In this document: positions 1 through 8,950 of the stretch, piece by piece
Position numbering within the stretch: position 1 is the stretch's first letter
How the letters are laid out: every line of letters starts with the position of its first letter
NCBI GenBank assembly: GCA_000277545.1
Contig: AKXM01000027.1
Coordinates: forward strand, 1 to 64,000
DNA length: 64,000 nucleotides
DNA from: Enterobacter sp. Ag1
Lineage (GTDB): Bacteria; Pseudomonadota; Gammaproteobacteria; Enterobacterales; Enterobacteriaceae
Direction: 5' to 3'
The notes under the pieces: model-generated
Seen by the model: only the letters and a program-made list of their open reading frames with translations
What the model was told of the DNA's origin: nothing
Databases searched by the model: none
Translations under genes and position numbers: made by a program

Positions 1-412
1 TAGGCGCACTGTGTTCATAGCGGCCGGTAGCCGGGATGCCGGGAGGAACACCGGGCAGCAGACCGTGACGGGCCATCAGCTTATGAACGGTACTGAAGGC
101 GGGCAACTGATGCCCGTGGTCTTCAAGCCAGCCCTTAATCTTGCGGGCACCCCAGCGTGGATGTGTGGCATGTGCCATCCGCAGCAGGTCGGTAATGCTG
201 TCGTCGGTTCTTGCGGGGGAAAAGTGTGGTGCACGTGAACGGTCAGCAAGACCGGCAGTGCCGTCCTGTAACCAGCGATGAAGCCACTTGTAGCCAGTGG
301 CAGGAGAAATGCCATAGCGACGGCACAGAAGACGAATGTTCGCCCCGTCCTGCGAGGCGAGCAGAACAAACTCAGAACGTAATGACATGGTATCTCTCGC
401 ATCCCACGGCAT
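1..412 (-). CDS. IS481-family transposase, N-terminal part (truncated by window edge)
   Basis: From an ATG at 410-412 the minus strand is open to the window edge, giving about 137 residues beginning MPWDARDTMSLRSEFVLLAS. This start is characteristic of IS481-type transposases. The visible part is the DNA-binding region: an N-terminal helix-turn-helix (CRRYGISPATGYKWLHRW, about residues 31-48), then a second winged-helix segment with WGARKIKGWL around residue 90. The DDE catalytic core would follow outside the window. No frameshift or stop is visible, so the gene may be intact. It reads away from nirC. Confidence 0.85.
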   Translation of the reverse strand, partial: MPWDARDTMSLRSEFVLLASQDGANIRLLCRRYGISPATGYKWLHRWLQDGTAGLADRSRAPHFSPARTDDSITDLLRMAHATHPRWGARKIKGWLEDHGHQLPAFSTVHKLMARHGLLPGVPPGIPATGRYEHSAP

Positions 413-501
413 AAGCGGCTCCATAAACGGGTTCTTATGCCTTAGTTGTAAGTGTCTACCATGTCCCCGAACAAGTGTTCACGATGTCCCCGGACCGTAC
501 A
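1..501 (-). mobile_element. IS481-family insertion sequence, partial (one end only)
   Basis: One end of an insertion sequence runs off the left edge of the window. The transposase reads leftward, so this is its upstream end. Read inward on the minus strand, the element begins near 501 with TGTACGGTCCGGGGACAT, a TGT-starting end typical of IS481-like elements. Two imperfect direct repeats (451-470 and 474-493, 16 of 20 bases identical) lie just inside and probably bind transposase. The outer junction abuts half of an intergenic palindromic repeat. The other terminus and any target duplication are outside the window, so the exact boundary is accurate only to a few bases. Confidence 0.8.
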
Positions 502-503
502 CA

Positions 504-524
504 GGGAGAGGGTTAGGGTGAGGG
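504..524 (-). repeat. Half of an intergenic GC-rich palindromic repeat (copy A)
   Basis: GGGAGAGGGTTAGGGTGAGG matches the right arm plus tail of the complete palindrome at 54388-54424. The partner arm is missing and the IS end sits three bases to the left. The complete copies carry a short loop at the corresponding point. Confidence 0.75.
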
Positions 525-575
525 GAAATCAGTTTTTTTTAATTTTTATTTTTTAACTTCATTGGGATAGCAAAA

Positions 576-1382
576 ATGTTCACCGACACCATCAATAAGT
601 GTGCAGCGAATGCCGCGCGCATTAACCGTCTCTCGCAGACAAATCCTCTGGGCTTCTGGGTCAGTTCCGCCATGGCTGGGGCCTACGTTGGCCTTGGTAT
701 CATCCTGATTTTCACCCTCGGTAATTTACTCGATCCGGCCATTCGTCCGCTGGTGATGGGGGCGACCTTCGGGATCGCCCTGACGCTGGTGATTATCGCC
801 GGTTCCGAGCTGTTCACCGGGCACACCATGTTCCTGACCTTCGGCGTGAAAGCCGGCACCATCTCTCACGGCCAAATGTGGGCGATTCTGCCGCAAACCT
901 GGCTGGGCAACCTGGTCGGCTCGGTATTTGTCGCGCTGTTGTATAGCTGGGGCGGCGGTAGTCTGCTGCCGGTAGATACCAGTATCGTGCACGCCGTCGC
1001 GCTGGCAAAAACCACTGCACCAGCGATGGTGCTGTTCTTTAAAGGGGCGCTGTGTAACTGGCTGGTTTGCCTGGCCATCTGGATGGCAATTCGCACCGAA
1101 GGGGCGGCGAAGTTCATCGCAATCTGGTGGTGCCTGCTGGCATTTATTGCCTCCGGCTACGAGCACTCCATCGCCAACATGACGCTGTTTGCCCTGTCCT
1201 GGTTTGGCCATCATAGCGAGGCTTACACGCTGTCCGGCATCGGCCATAACCTGCTGTGGGTCACGCTGGGGAACACCCTTTCCGGCGTGGTATTCATGGG
1301 TCTGGGTTATTGGTATGCTACGCCGAAAGCCGAACGCCCGCAGCCTGCCGCCGCAGGCGCAGCGGAAACCGCCCGTAATTAA
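576..1382 (+). CDS. nirC: Nitrite transporter NirC
   Basis: A 268-residue protein, the normal NirC length, belonging to the formate/nitrite transporter (FNT) family. These are pentameric inner-membrane channels, and NirC carries nitrite between periplasm and cytoplasm for the NADH-dependent nitrite reductase NirBD. About six membrane helices are visible (for example residues 26-50, 57-80, 105-125 and 185-205), with the FNT-type segment GSELFTGHTMF near residue 75. In relatives nirC follows nirBD in one operon. Here only 75 bp separate it from the IS end, so its usual upstream promoter is either far away or lost. The spacer holds an AT-rich run (about 532-557) and GGGATAG as ribosome-binding site. 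cysG follows 13 bp downstream. Confidence 0.95.
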   Translation: MFTDTINKCAANAARINRLSQTNPLGFWVSSAMAGAYVGLGIILIFTLGNLLDPAIRPLVMGATFGIALTLVIIAGSELFTGHTMFLTFGVKAGTISHGQMWAILPQTWLGNLVGSVFVALLYSWGGGSLLPVDTSIVHAVALAKTTAPAMVLFFKGALCNWLVCLAIWMAIRTEGAAKFIAIWWCLLAFIASGYEHSIANMTLFALSWFGHHSEAYTLSGIGHNLLWVTLGNTLSGVVFMGLGYWYATPKAERPQPAAAGAAETARN

Positions 1383-1395
1383 TTGAGGATTGACC

Positions 1396-2769
1396 GTGGA
1401 TCACCTGCCGATATTTTGTCAGTTACGTGGCCGCGCCTGCCTGCTGGTAGGCGGTGGCGATGTCGCTGAACGCAAAGCGCGTTTATTGCTGGAGGCAGGT
1501 GCGCGCATCACCGTTAACGCCCTCGAATTCAGCCCACAGTTTAGGGTGTGGGCTGAGCAAAATATGCTGACGCTGGCCGAAGGGGCGTTCTCTGAAACGC
1601 TGCTGGACGAAAGCTGGCTGGCAATTGCCGCCACCGACAACGATGAGGTGAATCAGCAGGTTAGCGACGCCACTGAATCCCGCCGGATCTTCTGCAACGT
1701 GGTGGATGCGCCGAAACAGGCGAGCTTCATTATGCCGTCGATTATCGACCGCTCCCCGCTGATGGTCGCCGTCTCTTCCGGCGGCACGTCCCCTGTTCTG
1801 GCCCGACTGCTGCGCGAAAAGCTGGAAGCCAGCCTGCCGCTGCATCTGGGTAAAATCGCCGCTTTTGCAGGTACTCTGCGTGGCCGAGTGAAACAAACTT
1901 TTGCCACCATGGGCGAGCGTCGCCGCTTCTGGGAGAAGTTTTTCACTAACGATCGCCTGGCGCAGTATCTGGCCAACGAAGACCAGCTTGCCGTTGAAAA
2001 AGAGACGGAATCGCTGTTCTCCACCCCGCTCGATCACCGCGGTGAAGTGGTGCTGGTTGGCGCTGGCCCCGGGGATGCTGGCTTGCTGACGCTGAAAGGC
2101 CTGCAGCAAATTCAGCAGGCCGATGTTGTAGTTTATGACCGCCTGGTGTCGGACGACATCATGAATCTGGTCCGCCGCGATGCAGACCGCGTGTTTGTCG
2201 GCAAGCGGGCGGGCTACCACTGCGTGCCGCAGGAAGAGATTAACCAAATCCTGCTGCGGGAGGCGCAAAAAGGTAAACGCGTGGTTCGCCTGAAAGGCGG
2301 CGATCCGTTTATCTTCGGGCGCGGCGGTGAAGAGCTGGAAACGCTGTGCAACGGCGGAATTCCGTTCTCTGTCGTGCCGGGGATCACCGCAGCTTCCGGC
2401 TGTTCCGCCTACTCAGGCATTCCGCTTACTCACCGGGATTACGCGCAAAGCGTGCGCCTGGTCACCGGCCATTTGAAAACCGGGGGCGAACTCGACTGGG
2501 CTAACCTGGCGGCAGAGAAACAAACGCTGGTGTTTTACATGGGGCTTAATCAGGCCTCGGCTATTCAGCAGCAGCTGATCGCCCACGGGATGGAAGAGAG
2601 CATGCCGGTTGCGCTGGTAGAAAACGGCACGGCGGTGAATCAGCGCGTCGTGGACGGCACCCTAAACCAATTAGGCGAGCTGGCCACCCAGGTTGGCAGC
2701 CCGGCGCTGATTATTGTAGGCCGAGTGGTGGGCCTTCGTGACAGGCTAAACTGGTTCTCAAACCATTAA
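1396..2769 (+). CDS. cysG: Siroheme synthase CysG (dehydrogenase/ferrochelatase plus uroporphyrinogen-III methyltransferase)
   Basis: A trifunctional enzyme making siroheme, the cofactor of nitrite and sulfite reductases, from uroporphyrinogen III. The N-terminal half is the NAD-dependent precorrin-2 dehydrogenase and ferrochelatase, with a dinucleotide-binding [18 protein letters not shown] near residues 15-32. The C-terminal half is the SAM-dependent bismethyltransferase, with [14 protein letters not shown] near 223 and [18 protein letters not shown] near 296. I chose GTG at 1396 (457 residues, the usual length) over an upstream TTG at 1390, because GAGGAT at 1385-1390 is well placed only for the GTG. 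It is probably cotranscribed with nirC and ends at a shared terminator facing yhfS. Confidence 0.96.
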   Translation: MDHLPIFCQLRGRACLLVGGGDVAERKARLLLEAGARITVNALEFSPQFRVWAEQNMLTLAEGAFSETLLDESWLAIAATDNDEVNQQVSDATESRRIFCNVVDAPKQASFIMPSIIDRSPLMVAVSSGGTSPVLARLLREKLEASLPLHLGKIAAFAGTLRGRVKQTFATMGERRRFWEKFFTNDRLAQYLANEDQLAVEKETESLFSTPLDHRGEVVLVGAGPGDAGLLTLKGLQQIQQADVVVYDRLVSDDIMNLVRRDADRVFVGKRAGYHCVPQEEINQILLREAQKGKRVVRLKGGDPFIFGRGGEELETLCNGGIPFSVVPGITAASGCSAYSGIPLTHRDYAQSVRLVTGHLKTGGELDWANLAAEKQTLVFYMGLNQASAIQQQLIAHGMEESMPVALVENGTAVNQRVVDGTLNQLGELATQVGSPALIIVGRVVGLRDRLNWFSNH

Positions 2770-2774
2770 ATACC

Positions 2775-2796
2775 AAGGGAGGCACCAGCCTCCCTT
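2775..2796. terminator. Bidirectional terminator between cysG and yhfS
   Basis: Nine-base-pair stem AAGGGAGGC / GCCTCCCTT with loop ACCA. T-rich sequence follows on the plus strand. It lies between the convergent cysG stop and the yhfS stop codon, which begins one base away. Confidence 0.8.
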
Positions 2797-3888
2797 TTAC
2801 TTTTCTGCCTCTGCACAGCTTCCCCGCAAAATTCTTAACACGGTTTCTGCGCCGCTGCGGTTCGGGTTGATGCGGATCATCCGCTTTTCCAGCTCCGGCT
2901 CAGACTGTCTAAAGGTCCCGGAAAGCCGATAAAAAAGCGGCGGAATTTCATACTTAGATTCTGCGCCTACCGGATAAGGTAATGCACCCAGCTTTTGTGC
3001 GGCCGCCAACACTTTTTCGGCAATAGGTCGATGAAACTCCACCAGCAGCACCTTCGACTGCGCATTGGCGATAAATGCACTTTTAACCTGAGGCACAGCG
3101 CCCTGAGACAATAACGCAACCAGCGCATCGTTCACCTGCGCCTGAACGGCATGCATCACCGGGGCGAAGACTAACCCGCGCAGCACCTCCATAGCCTGGA
3201 AGCCCTGCACCTGACTGCCGCCGGAGTACATGCTCTGACGCACAGCCTGAACGGCCGATTTATCACCGACCACAACGCCAATGCCCACCGGGCCGAATAG
3301 CTTAAAGCAGGAGAAGGTCGACAGCGTGGCTCCACACTCGCAGCCGATGTTGTCGACCTTCATCACCGCATAATTATCGTCGGCCAGCGACGGCAAAGCG
3401 TGGCGATTAAAACAGGCCACTACATCAGCCAATGAATAGGCGTCATCCAATGTCTGGCGGGAATGCTGAATCAAAGCTGCAGCCGGACGATGAGCCGCAA
3501 TAGCGGCTTCCACATCATTTAACGTATTGAAATCTGACCGAATCAGCTCCAGCCCCATCTGTTCGGCGATAACCGCCGTGGTTGGGTACAGCGGAGCCTG
3601 ATGAATCAGCAGCTTATCGCCAGCATTTAGCAATGCCGCCAGCCCGCTACGAATAGCCCCGGTGCCGGCTCCCTGCACCAGCGCGGCGGCTGGCGCAGAG
3701 AAGAAATCAGCCAGAACGGCCTCAACCCGCTGCGTAGTGCTGGGCTGATTCAGACCGGGCACCAGGCCGATATCCCCCAGGCTCAGAAAATCAGCCCCAG
3801 GAAAATGCCGGCAGATGATATCCACCAGGGCGAACTGCTTCTGCTGGGCCTGAGCCAGGCTCAGGCTTTGCAATGGCCAGCTTTCCAC
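2797..3888 (-). CDS. yhfS: YhfS, PLP-dependent aminotransferase-like enzyme
   Basis: A 363-residue fold-type I PLP protein of the YhfS family, last gene of the yhf cluster. The predicted Schiff-base lysine is K196 in STFSCFKLFGPVGIG. An aspartate in LADDNYAVMK (around 170) would contact the pyridine nitrogen, and GAGTGAIRSGLAALLNAGDK (around 73-92) resembles the phosphate-binding segment. Relatives include cystathionine-lyase and threonine-aldolase-like enzymes. The substrate is unknown, so transamination, beta-elimination and aldol cleavage are all possible. It starts 9 bp after yhfT and ends against the terminator shared with cysG. The yhfL/frl genes found between cysG and yhfS in E. coli K-12 are absent. 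Confidence 0.88.
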   Translation of the reverse strand: MESWPLQSLSLAQAQQKQFALVDIICRHFPGADFLSLGDIGLVPGLNQPSTTQRVEAVLADFFSAPAAALVQGAGTGAIRSGLAALLNAGDKLLIHQAPLYPTTAVIAEQMGLELIRSDFNTLNDVEAAIAAHRPAAALIQHSRQTLDDAYSLADVVACFNRHALPSLADDNYAVMKVDNIGCECGATLSTFSCFKLFGPVGIGVVVGDKSAVQAVRQSMYSGGSQVQGFQAMEVLRGLVFAPVMHAVQAQVNDALVALLSQGAVPQVKSAFIANAQSKVLLVEFHRPIAEKVLAAAQKLGALPYPVGAESKYEIPPLFYRLSGTFRQSEPELEKRMIRINPNRSGAETVLRILRGSCAEAEK

Positions 3889-3897
3889 ATACCCCCC

Positions 3898-5202
3898 TTA
3901 GGCCGGGATAAACAGGCCGCAGAAGAACAGAATATTCAACACAATGCCGGTTATCATCACCGCCACAACCGGCGCGGCCATTTTCTGCACCGGGCGACCC
4001 AGCGATTCGTTCAGGAAGTACAGCGCTGTCGCAAGGGTGAAGCCGGTATAACCCGCCATTTTGATGGCGGCAAAGATAGAGCCAATCAGCAGCGCCATCT
4101 CCATCAGCATGTTCATCGCGTTGCGGATGTTGTCCGAGGCGTTACGCACCGAAGGATAGCGGCCCAGCCATTTCCCGATAGAGCGCAGCAGCAGGACTTC
4201 AGCGGAAATCACCAGCGCCCCGACCACAAAAGCGAGTAGCGGATTAGCAATCAGGTAGCCGACGGCGAATACAAAGGTGAACCCGGCCACGGCATAAACG
4301 CCGGTCGCCAGCGCCGTCGTGGCAATCATCGGCACAAAGCCCAGGCCACGCATAAACTCAGCCAGTGCGGCCTGATCAATCAGGCTTTGAGACTGGGTCG
4401 GATCCAGCCCAACCTTGTAGGCTTTTTCCAGCGTAAAGATGGAGACCTCGCTGCCCGCAAACAGCTTCATGCTGGCAACGGTGGCGATCAGCCCACCAAC
4501 GATGGCGATATACGGCAAATTCTTGATAATACGGGACGTCCGTTCTTCAAACACCGACTGCCCGTGAGCATCGTGTTCATGTTTATCCCGGGAGCGCAGA
4601 TCCTGAAAAATCGCAATCGCCAGCAGCATAATCATACCCACGAAAATCTCGATCGACTCCGGGTTCAGCTGCGGGAAGAAACGCACCACCAGCACGCGAG
4701 TCAGCAGCACAACCACCGCCGCGAACAGGCTGTTCTTCCAGCCAAACTGGTAGAAAATCGCGACCAACGGGAATAGCGCAAAGGCAGATACTACCGGAGA
4801 ACTCAGCTCACCCAACGAGCCGAGAACATCTACCGGCAGCGCGGTCAGCAGGTGGTTGACCGGCACCAGGCAGGTCAGGATCAGGATCCCCCAAACGGCA
4901 CCCAGCCCAAACGCCAGCACGCTGTTGGCCGCCAGCACGCCGAGGATGTCGGTCGGCAGGAACAGCAGCCAGCTGTTAAGCAGCCCGGTTTTCAGGGTGA
5001 AGGAGATCCCGACGGAAGCCACAAAGCCGATGCTCAGGCCGAAAGCGATACTCCCCGCCTCGCGGCGGTTCATATTGCCTTCAATAAGCTGCGGCAGAAT
5101 CGGTCGAATCCCGTCATGGAACACCGCCGCGGAGCGGTGCGCCAGTAAAGCCGTCATCCCGGTCAGCAAGGCAACAACAACAAGGTGAAGGTAGAATTCC
5201 AT
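3898..5202 (-). CDS. yhfT: YhfT, polytopic inner-membrane protein, probable transporter
   Basis: A 434-residue, strongly hydrophobic protein with roughly ten or more membrane segments (for example near residues 5-22, 55-75, 90-115, 130-150, 300-320 and 405-430). One charged cytoplasmic stretch lies near residues 205-225 (DLRSRDKHEHDAHG). This is the YhfT family, of unknown function. Position between yhfU and yhfS suggests it moves the cluster's substrate, which is inference. yhfU ends 10 bp upstream, consistent with one transcript. I see no ATP-binding partner nearby, so an ABC mechanism is unlikely. A secondary or PTS-EIIC-like carrier fits better. Confidence 0.85.
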   Translation of the reverse strand: MEFYLHLVVVALLTGMTALLAHRSAAVFHDGIRPILPQLIEGNMNRREAGSIAFGLSIGFVASVGISFTLKTGLLNSWLLFLPTDILGVLAANSVLAFGLGAVWGILILTCLVPVNHLLTALPVDVLGSLGELSSPVVSAFALFPLVAIFYQFGWKNSLFAAVVVLLTRVLVVRFFPQLNPESIEIFVGMIMLLAIAIFQDLRSRDKHEHDAHGQSVFEERTSRIIKNLPYIAIVGGLIATVASMKLFAGSEVSIFTLEKAYKVGLDPTQSQSLIDQAALAEFMRGLGFVPMIATTALATGVYAVAGFTFVFAVGYLIANPLLAFVVGALVISAEVLLLRSIGKWLGRYPSVRNASDNIRNAMNMLMEMALLIGSIFAAIKMAGYTGFTLATALYFLNESLGRPVQKMAAPVVAVMITGIVLNILFFCGLFIPA

Positions 5203-5212
5203 ACGGATGCCT

Positions 5213-5566
5213 TTATTTTAAGTAATTAACGAGCAACGGGATGGCGTGCTCGATATGCTCAACGGAGAGACCAAACGCCACTTTGCCTTCTGAAACCAGG
5301 CGGGCAATTTGCTCTTCTTTCGCTTTAATGCCGGGCTTAGCGATGGTGCAGCTGCGGTTGTAGCCAATCACCGCGATGGCGATAGACAATGCCGCACCTG
5401 CCCCGGTATTACAGGCCCCAATGTAGTAATCAAGCTGGCCGGATTTCACCTTTAGCGCGGCGTCCATGTCGTTATAGATAAACACTTCGAAGCTGCCCGG
5501 CGCGGCGGTTTCGATGGTTTGTTTGATGAGTTCGCGCTGTAGGCCAGCGACACCGATCTTTTTCAT
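5213..5566 (-). CDS. yhfU: YhfU, small conserved protein (DUF2620 family)
   Basis: A 117-residue soluble protein of the YhfU/DUF2620 family, function unknown. It begins MKKIGVAGLQRELIKQTIE, which looks like a beta-strand followed by a loop and helix. Further on are an IGACNTGAGAALSIAIAVIG segment near residue 50 and a second cysteine in NRSCTIAKPG near 75. Size and fold pattern recall sugar-PTS EIIB proteins, but the N-terminal phosphocysteine loop of those proteins is not present, so that likeness is only a hypothesis. It lies between php (9 bp away) and the membrane protein gene yhfT (10 bp away), so a cytoplasmic partner of YhfT is a reasonable inference. Confidence 0.82.
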   Translation of the reverse strand: MKKIGVAGLQRELIKQTIETAAPGSFEVFIYNDMDAALKVKSGQLDYYIGACNTGAGAALSIAIAVIGYNRSCTIAKPGIKAKEEQIARLVSEGKVAFGLSVEHIEHAIPLLVNYLK

Positions 5567-5575
5567 GGGAAATCC

Positions 5576-6466
5576 TTACTTATAAAAGACAGAGGGGTTG
5601 TCACGTAACATCAAATCGACGTCTGGCTGGCTGAAACCGGCCTCCAGCAGCATCGGCACAAACGTGGTAAGCAAATAGTTAAAACCTGGCCCGCCGTTCG
5701 CTTTCAAATGGGAGCGACGAGTAATGTCCATCGACAGCATGACGTGGTCGAGCAGTCCGCGATCTTTAAGCGCGCTCAGCATCGCAATGCGTTTTTCGTC
5801 CGGGTAATAGCTGTTTTTGCCGATGGTATCGAACTGGACGTAGGCGCCCTGATCGATCATCCGCAGGATGTTGTCCAGATTGTCTTTCAGGTCGCAGTGC
5901 CCGACGGTGACGCGGGAAAGATCCACGCACCATGACTTCAGAAGCGCCAGTTGCTCAAGGCCCATGGTGCTGAATGACGTATGGGTTGAAATCGGCCTGC
6001 CGGTTTCATGATGCGCGATGGCTGCCGCCTGGAAAACTCGCTTCTCCACCGGGGTGATAACGTCCACGCTGGAGCCTATTTCGGCGATGATTCCCGCTTT
6101 TAACGCCGTGCCGTCGATGCCAATTTCTATTTCATCGATCATCTCCTGCGCCAGCACTTTAACCGGCGTGGTGGCCACGTGCGGCGGGAAGAAATCGTGC
6201 TGGTAGTAACCGGTGCAGGCCATCACGTTCATTCCGGTATCACGGATGATATCCAGCAGGAACTGGGGGTTGCGCCCCATGTAGCGGTTGGTCATTTCAA
6301 TGATATTGCGCACACCCTGCGCGTAGAGTGACTTCATTTCACCGCAAATCAGCTCGTACTGATCCAGTCGGCAATCGATGTTGTCCTTGAAGCTGGAAAG
6401 ATCGATATGAAGATGCTCGTGGGCATAGGTATAGCCCGATGGATCGATATGCTTATACCCCGTCAT
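5576..6466 (-). CDS. php: Php, phosphotriesterase-homology protein (binuclear metal amidohydrolase)
   Basis: A 296-residue amidohydrolase-superfamily TIM-barrel enzyme of the phosphotriesterase-like group. The metal ligands are all visible at a constant +4 offset from E. coli Php: H16 and H18 in AHEHLHIDL, bridging E129 in GIIAEIG (a glutamate where true phosphotriesterases have a carboxylated lysine), H162 in STHTS, H190 in VTVGHCDL and D247 in LSMDITRR. Members of this branch are usually lactonases or act on phosphorylated lactones rather than organophosphates. The natural substrate of Php is not established. Its start overlaps the yhfW stop by 14 bp, indicating translational coupling. Confidence 0.9.
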   Translation of the reverse strand: MTGYKHIDPSGYTYAHEHLHIDLSSFKDNIDCRLDQYELICGEMKSLYAQGVRNIIEMTNRYMGRNPQFLLDIIRDTGMNVMACTGYYQHDFFPPHVATTPVKVLAQEMIDEIEIGIDGTALKAGIIAEIGSSVDVITPVEKRVFQAAAIAHHETGRPISTHTSFSTMGLEQLALLKSWCVDLSRVTVGHCDLKDNLDNILRMIDQGAYVQFDTIGKNSYYPDEKRIAMLSALKDRGLLDHVMLSMDITRRSHLKANGGPGFNYLLTTFVPMLLEAGFSQPDVDLMLRDNPSVFYK

Positions 6467-7697
6467 GATTCACTCCACCTGTTGAAGAGACATTCAGCAG
6501 CGGCAGGAACGACGTTCCGTTCTGCGGCGCGGCTGCCCTAAAAAAGTCACAAACCGTGGCGCCGACATCAGAAAGCGTAGCGCGTGCGCCCAGATAAGTG
6601 CCTGTTATACCGGGCTGCCAAACCAGCAACGGCACGTTTTCACGAGTGTGCTTGCTGTGGCCAATCGTCGGGTCGTTTCCGTGATCCGCCATGACGACCA
6701 GGCAATCCCCGACCTGCATATCGGCCATCAGCAGAGCCAGGTTTTTGTCTACCAGCTCAAGCCGCTCGGCGTAGCGCGCAACGTCTTCAGCGTGGCCCGC
6801 CAGATCGGTTTCCTGAATGTTGGTACAAATAAAGGCGCTGCCAGGTTTATTCAGCTCATCCCGGGTGATATCAAGAATGCGCTGCGAATCGACCAGATTC
6901 TGGTAGCTGATGCCGTGCGGGTTAATCGCAATATCAGCCACTTTACCCACCAGCACGGTTTTAACACCGACCTGATGCAGCTGCTGTGGAGCCTGAACGC
7001 TGGCATCCACGCCGTAGCCCATATGCACCACCTGGAACCCACTTTTGTATACCCCGGAACGCGGGGCGTTAATGCCGACATAAAGCCCCTGTTTCTCTTC
7101 CGCGGCGTTAATCAACTGCTCGCTGCTCTCAAGCAAGCCACCAAAGGCAATGACCCGACCCACTTTGACGCAGCGGCGCACGACTTCACCAATGGCGCGT
7201 ACCTGCTCAAACGGTATGGTGCTGAGATTGCCGCTGATGTTAAACACCTGTCCAGGATCGGCCTCAAGGTTATCTCCCACGGCGACAGCCTGATTTACCC
7301 ACAGAAACTGCAGCTCGCCACCTCTGCGTTCAACCTGCCAGCCAGCGTCAGCCAGTTCACGTTCTACGTCGTCGATCACTGCAGAAAACGGCATACGGAG
7401 TGGCGTTTGTGGCCTTGTGCCCAAAATTTCCTGGTGCCCCATAAAAGTGTCCCCGCCTTCATGCTGCAGTGCGGCTGTGCCATACGCGGCATCGGCGTTC
7501 GGCAGCATCACATTGGCCGTAAAGCCCAGCGCGTTAATCAGGCCCAGCTTCTCAAGCGTGGGTAAACGCAGGTCGGGAAAGTGCTGCAGGATATGTCCGC
7601 AGGTATTCGCGCCGATGTCCTGCGGCCTGACGTCCGGTACATCGTCCATTGCGCCCACGCCGAAGCTGTCTATGACCAGCACCAGAAACTTACTCAT
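6453..7697 (-). CDS. yhfW: YhfW, phosphopentomutase-like metalloenzyme
   Basis: A 414-residue protein of the alkaline-phosphatase/phosphopentomutase superfamily. Metal-binding motifs are at the N-terminus ([15 protein letters not shown]10) and C-terminus ([20 protein letters not shown]). The second closely parallels the DHGNDPT...HTRE motif of DeoB. NTCGHI near residue 35 would hold the phosphorylated residue. DeoB-type enzymes move phosphate between C1 and C5 of pentoses, and the substrate here is unknown. The ATG at 7697 is preferred because the family starts with this short V/I-rich strand. Upstream in-frame codons would run into yhfX. It overlaps yhfX by 8 bp and php by 14 bp. Confidence 0.88.
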   Translation of the reverse strand: MSKFLVLVIDSFGVGAMDDVPDVRPQDIGANTCGHILQHFPDLRLPTLEKLGLINALGFTANVMLPNADAAYGTAALQHEGGDTFMGHQEILGTRPQTPLRMPFSAVIDDVERELADAGWQVERRGGELQFLWVNQAVAVGDNLEADPGQVFNISGNLSTIPFEQVRAIGEVVRRCVKVGRVIAFGGLLESSEQLINAAEEKQGLYVGINAPRSGVYKSGFQVVHMGYGVDASVQAPQQLHQVGVKTVLVGKVADIAINPHGISYQNLVDSQRILDITRDELNKPGSAFICTNIQETDLAGHAEDVARYAERLELVDKNLALLMADMQVGDCLVVMADHGNDPTIGHSKHTRENVPLLVWQPGITGTYLGARATLSDVGATVCDFFRAAAPQNGTSFLPLLNVSSTGGVNHDGV

Positions 7698-8862
7698 GTT
7701 GACCTCCCGGAATCGGATGCCCAAGGCTGTCGTACAGCGCCTCGAGCACCGGGTTCCCGCTCTGGATGCCGGACACCAGCGCCACATCGCTGCGGGTGAC
7801 AAAAATCTGCGTGCGGAAGCACATCACCACCGGGCTGCCAACGGGATAGCCGCCCTCCAGCGCCAGGTGATAATCAATGCTGGTGTTGTCTGGCGGCAGC
7901 AATCGCGCCTGCTCGGGCTGCACATCGCGGCTGAACACCAGCGCATTCTGCGCATGCCCGCGACGATAATATCCCCCGCCGAAGCAATAGCTTTTGCCCT
8001 GAAACTGATGGGAAACTTCTGTCAGATAGAGCATGGCTATCGCCTCGGGCTGATCGCCATGCTGGTTCGCCGGAATGGTGCCGGTCAGCGCGTGGCCCGG
8101 TTCGGCATGAGTTACTCCGTGCTCGGCCAGAATGGAGAAAGTGCTGCAGCTTGAGGCCGACGGCGCGTTGATTTGCTCGATCTCAATCCCCTGTTCGTGC
8201 AGCAAGTCCCGCGCCTTCAGCAGCGTCATCAAATTGCGGGTTGGCTGCGTCTGTTGCTGCTCTTCGTTCCAGAGCAGACAGGGGAAATGCGTCAGCCCGG
8301 CAAGCCGAATGCCCGGCATTGCGCGAATGGCACGTACCACGCCGTCCAGCTCACCGAGCGGAAAACCAGCTTCCTGGCCCGGGTAAAGTCGGTCGTACTC
8401 GGCGAATACCTTCAGCATTACAGCCTGAACACGCCCGCTCGCCAGCGCGGCATCGGACACTTCGCGGGCTTTTTCCAGCGAGAAAAGTGTGATGATTTCC
8501 GTCTCGCCGTTCACATTCTCTTCGACCAGGGCCACCGGCACCTGCACCAGATGGCCCACATGTGAGACGGGCACATTGGCTTCACGCAGCGTGCGGGCTT
8601 CTTTAAAATCAACGGCCACGGCGCCTTTAAAGCCCAACTCAATCAGCTTGTTGGCAAGCCAGGGATTACGCCCGATTTGCTTGGTCATAAAGTAGAGCGT
8701 GATGCCGTGCTTCTGCGCGGCCGCGAGCAGTTTCCGGCCGTTCTCCAGAACCTGATCGACATCGATAATCCAGGTATCGGGAAGTACCGCGCCCTGCCGC
8801 CAAAGCGTTCTGGCCGCATCAATCAACGCCGGGTTCTGTGCCTTGAGTGCCTCAATAAACAT
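7690..8862 (-). CDS. yhfX: YhfX, PLP-dependent alanine racemase-like enzyme
   Basis: A 390-residue fold-type III PLP protein (alanine racemase / D-threonine aldolase type N-terminal barrel). The candidate cofactor lysine is K61 in [11 protein letters not shown], and the expected barrel segments follow ([33 protein letters not shown]). The C-terminal part is beta-rich. Substrate unknown, with a racemase or aldolase on a D-amino acid derivative plausible. It is the first gene of the downstream group yhfX-W-php-U-T-S, preceded by an AT-rich 88-bp gap carrying a strong dyad. GAGGCAAGGC before the ATG gives a usable ribosome-binding site. The 3' end overlaps yhfW by 8 bp. Confidence 0.88.
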   Translation of the reverse strand: MFIEALKAQNPALIDAARTLWRQGAVLPDTWIIDVDQVLENGRKLLAAAQKHGITLYFMTKQIGRNPWLANKLIELGFKGAVAVDFKEARTLREANVPVSHVGHLVQVPVALVEENVNGETEIITLFSLEKAREVSDAALASGRVQAVMLKVFAEYDRLYPGQEAGFPLGELDGVVRAIRAMPGIRLAGLTHFPCLLWNEEQQQTQPTRNLMTLLKARDLLHEQGIEIEQINAPSASSCSTFSILAEHGVTHAEPGHALTGTIPANQHGDQPEAIAMLYLTEVSHQFQGKSYCFGGGYYRRGHAQNALVFSRDVQPEQARLLPPDNTSIDYHLALEGGYPVGSPVVMCFRTQIFVTRSDVALVSGIQSGNPVLEALYDSLGHPIPGGQHE

Positions 8863-8892
8863 GCCTTGCCTCGCGACCTGATAAATAAACCT

Positions 8893-8922
8893 CTTAAATA
8901 ATCATTTTTTTGAATATTTAAG
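8893..8922. promoter_or_regulatory. AT-rich dyad between yhfY and yhfX, candidate operator
   Basis: CTTAAATAATCA (8893-8904) and TGAATATTTAAG (8911-8922) form an inverted repeat matching at 11 of 12 positions across a TTTTTT spacer. It lies in the only substantial gap inside the yhf cluster, 31 bp before the yhfX start. A regulator site is the favoured reading. YhfZ is the obvious candidate, but that assignment is inferred from position only. Confidence 0.5.
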
Positions 8923-8950
8923 CTAAGAAAAAACGCTGCAAATAAATCCG

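Noticed and set aside
76..402. 108-codon minus-strand frame beginning MREIPCHYV
   Set aside because: It is out of frame with the transposase, which starts at 412 and gives a clear helix-turn-helix protein through the same DNA.
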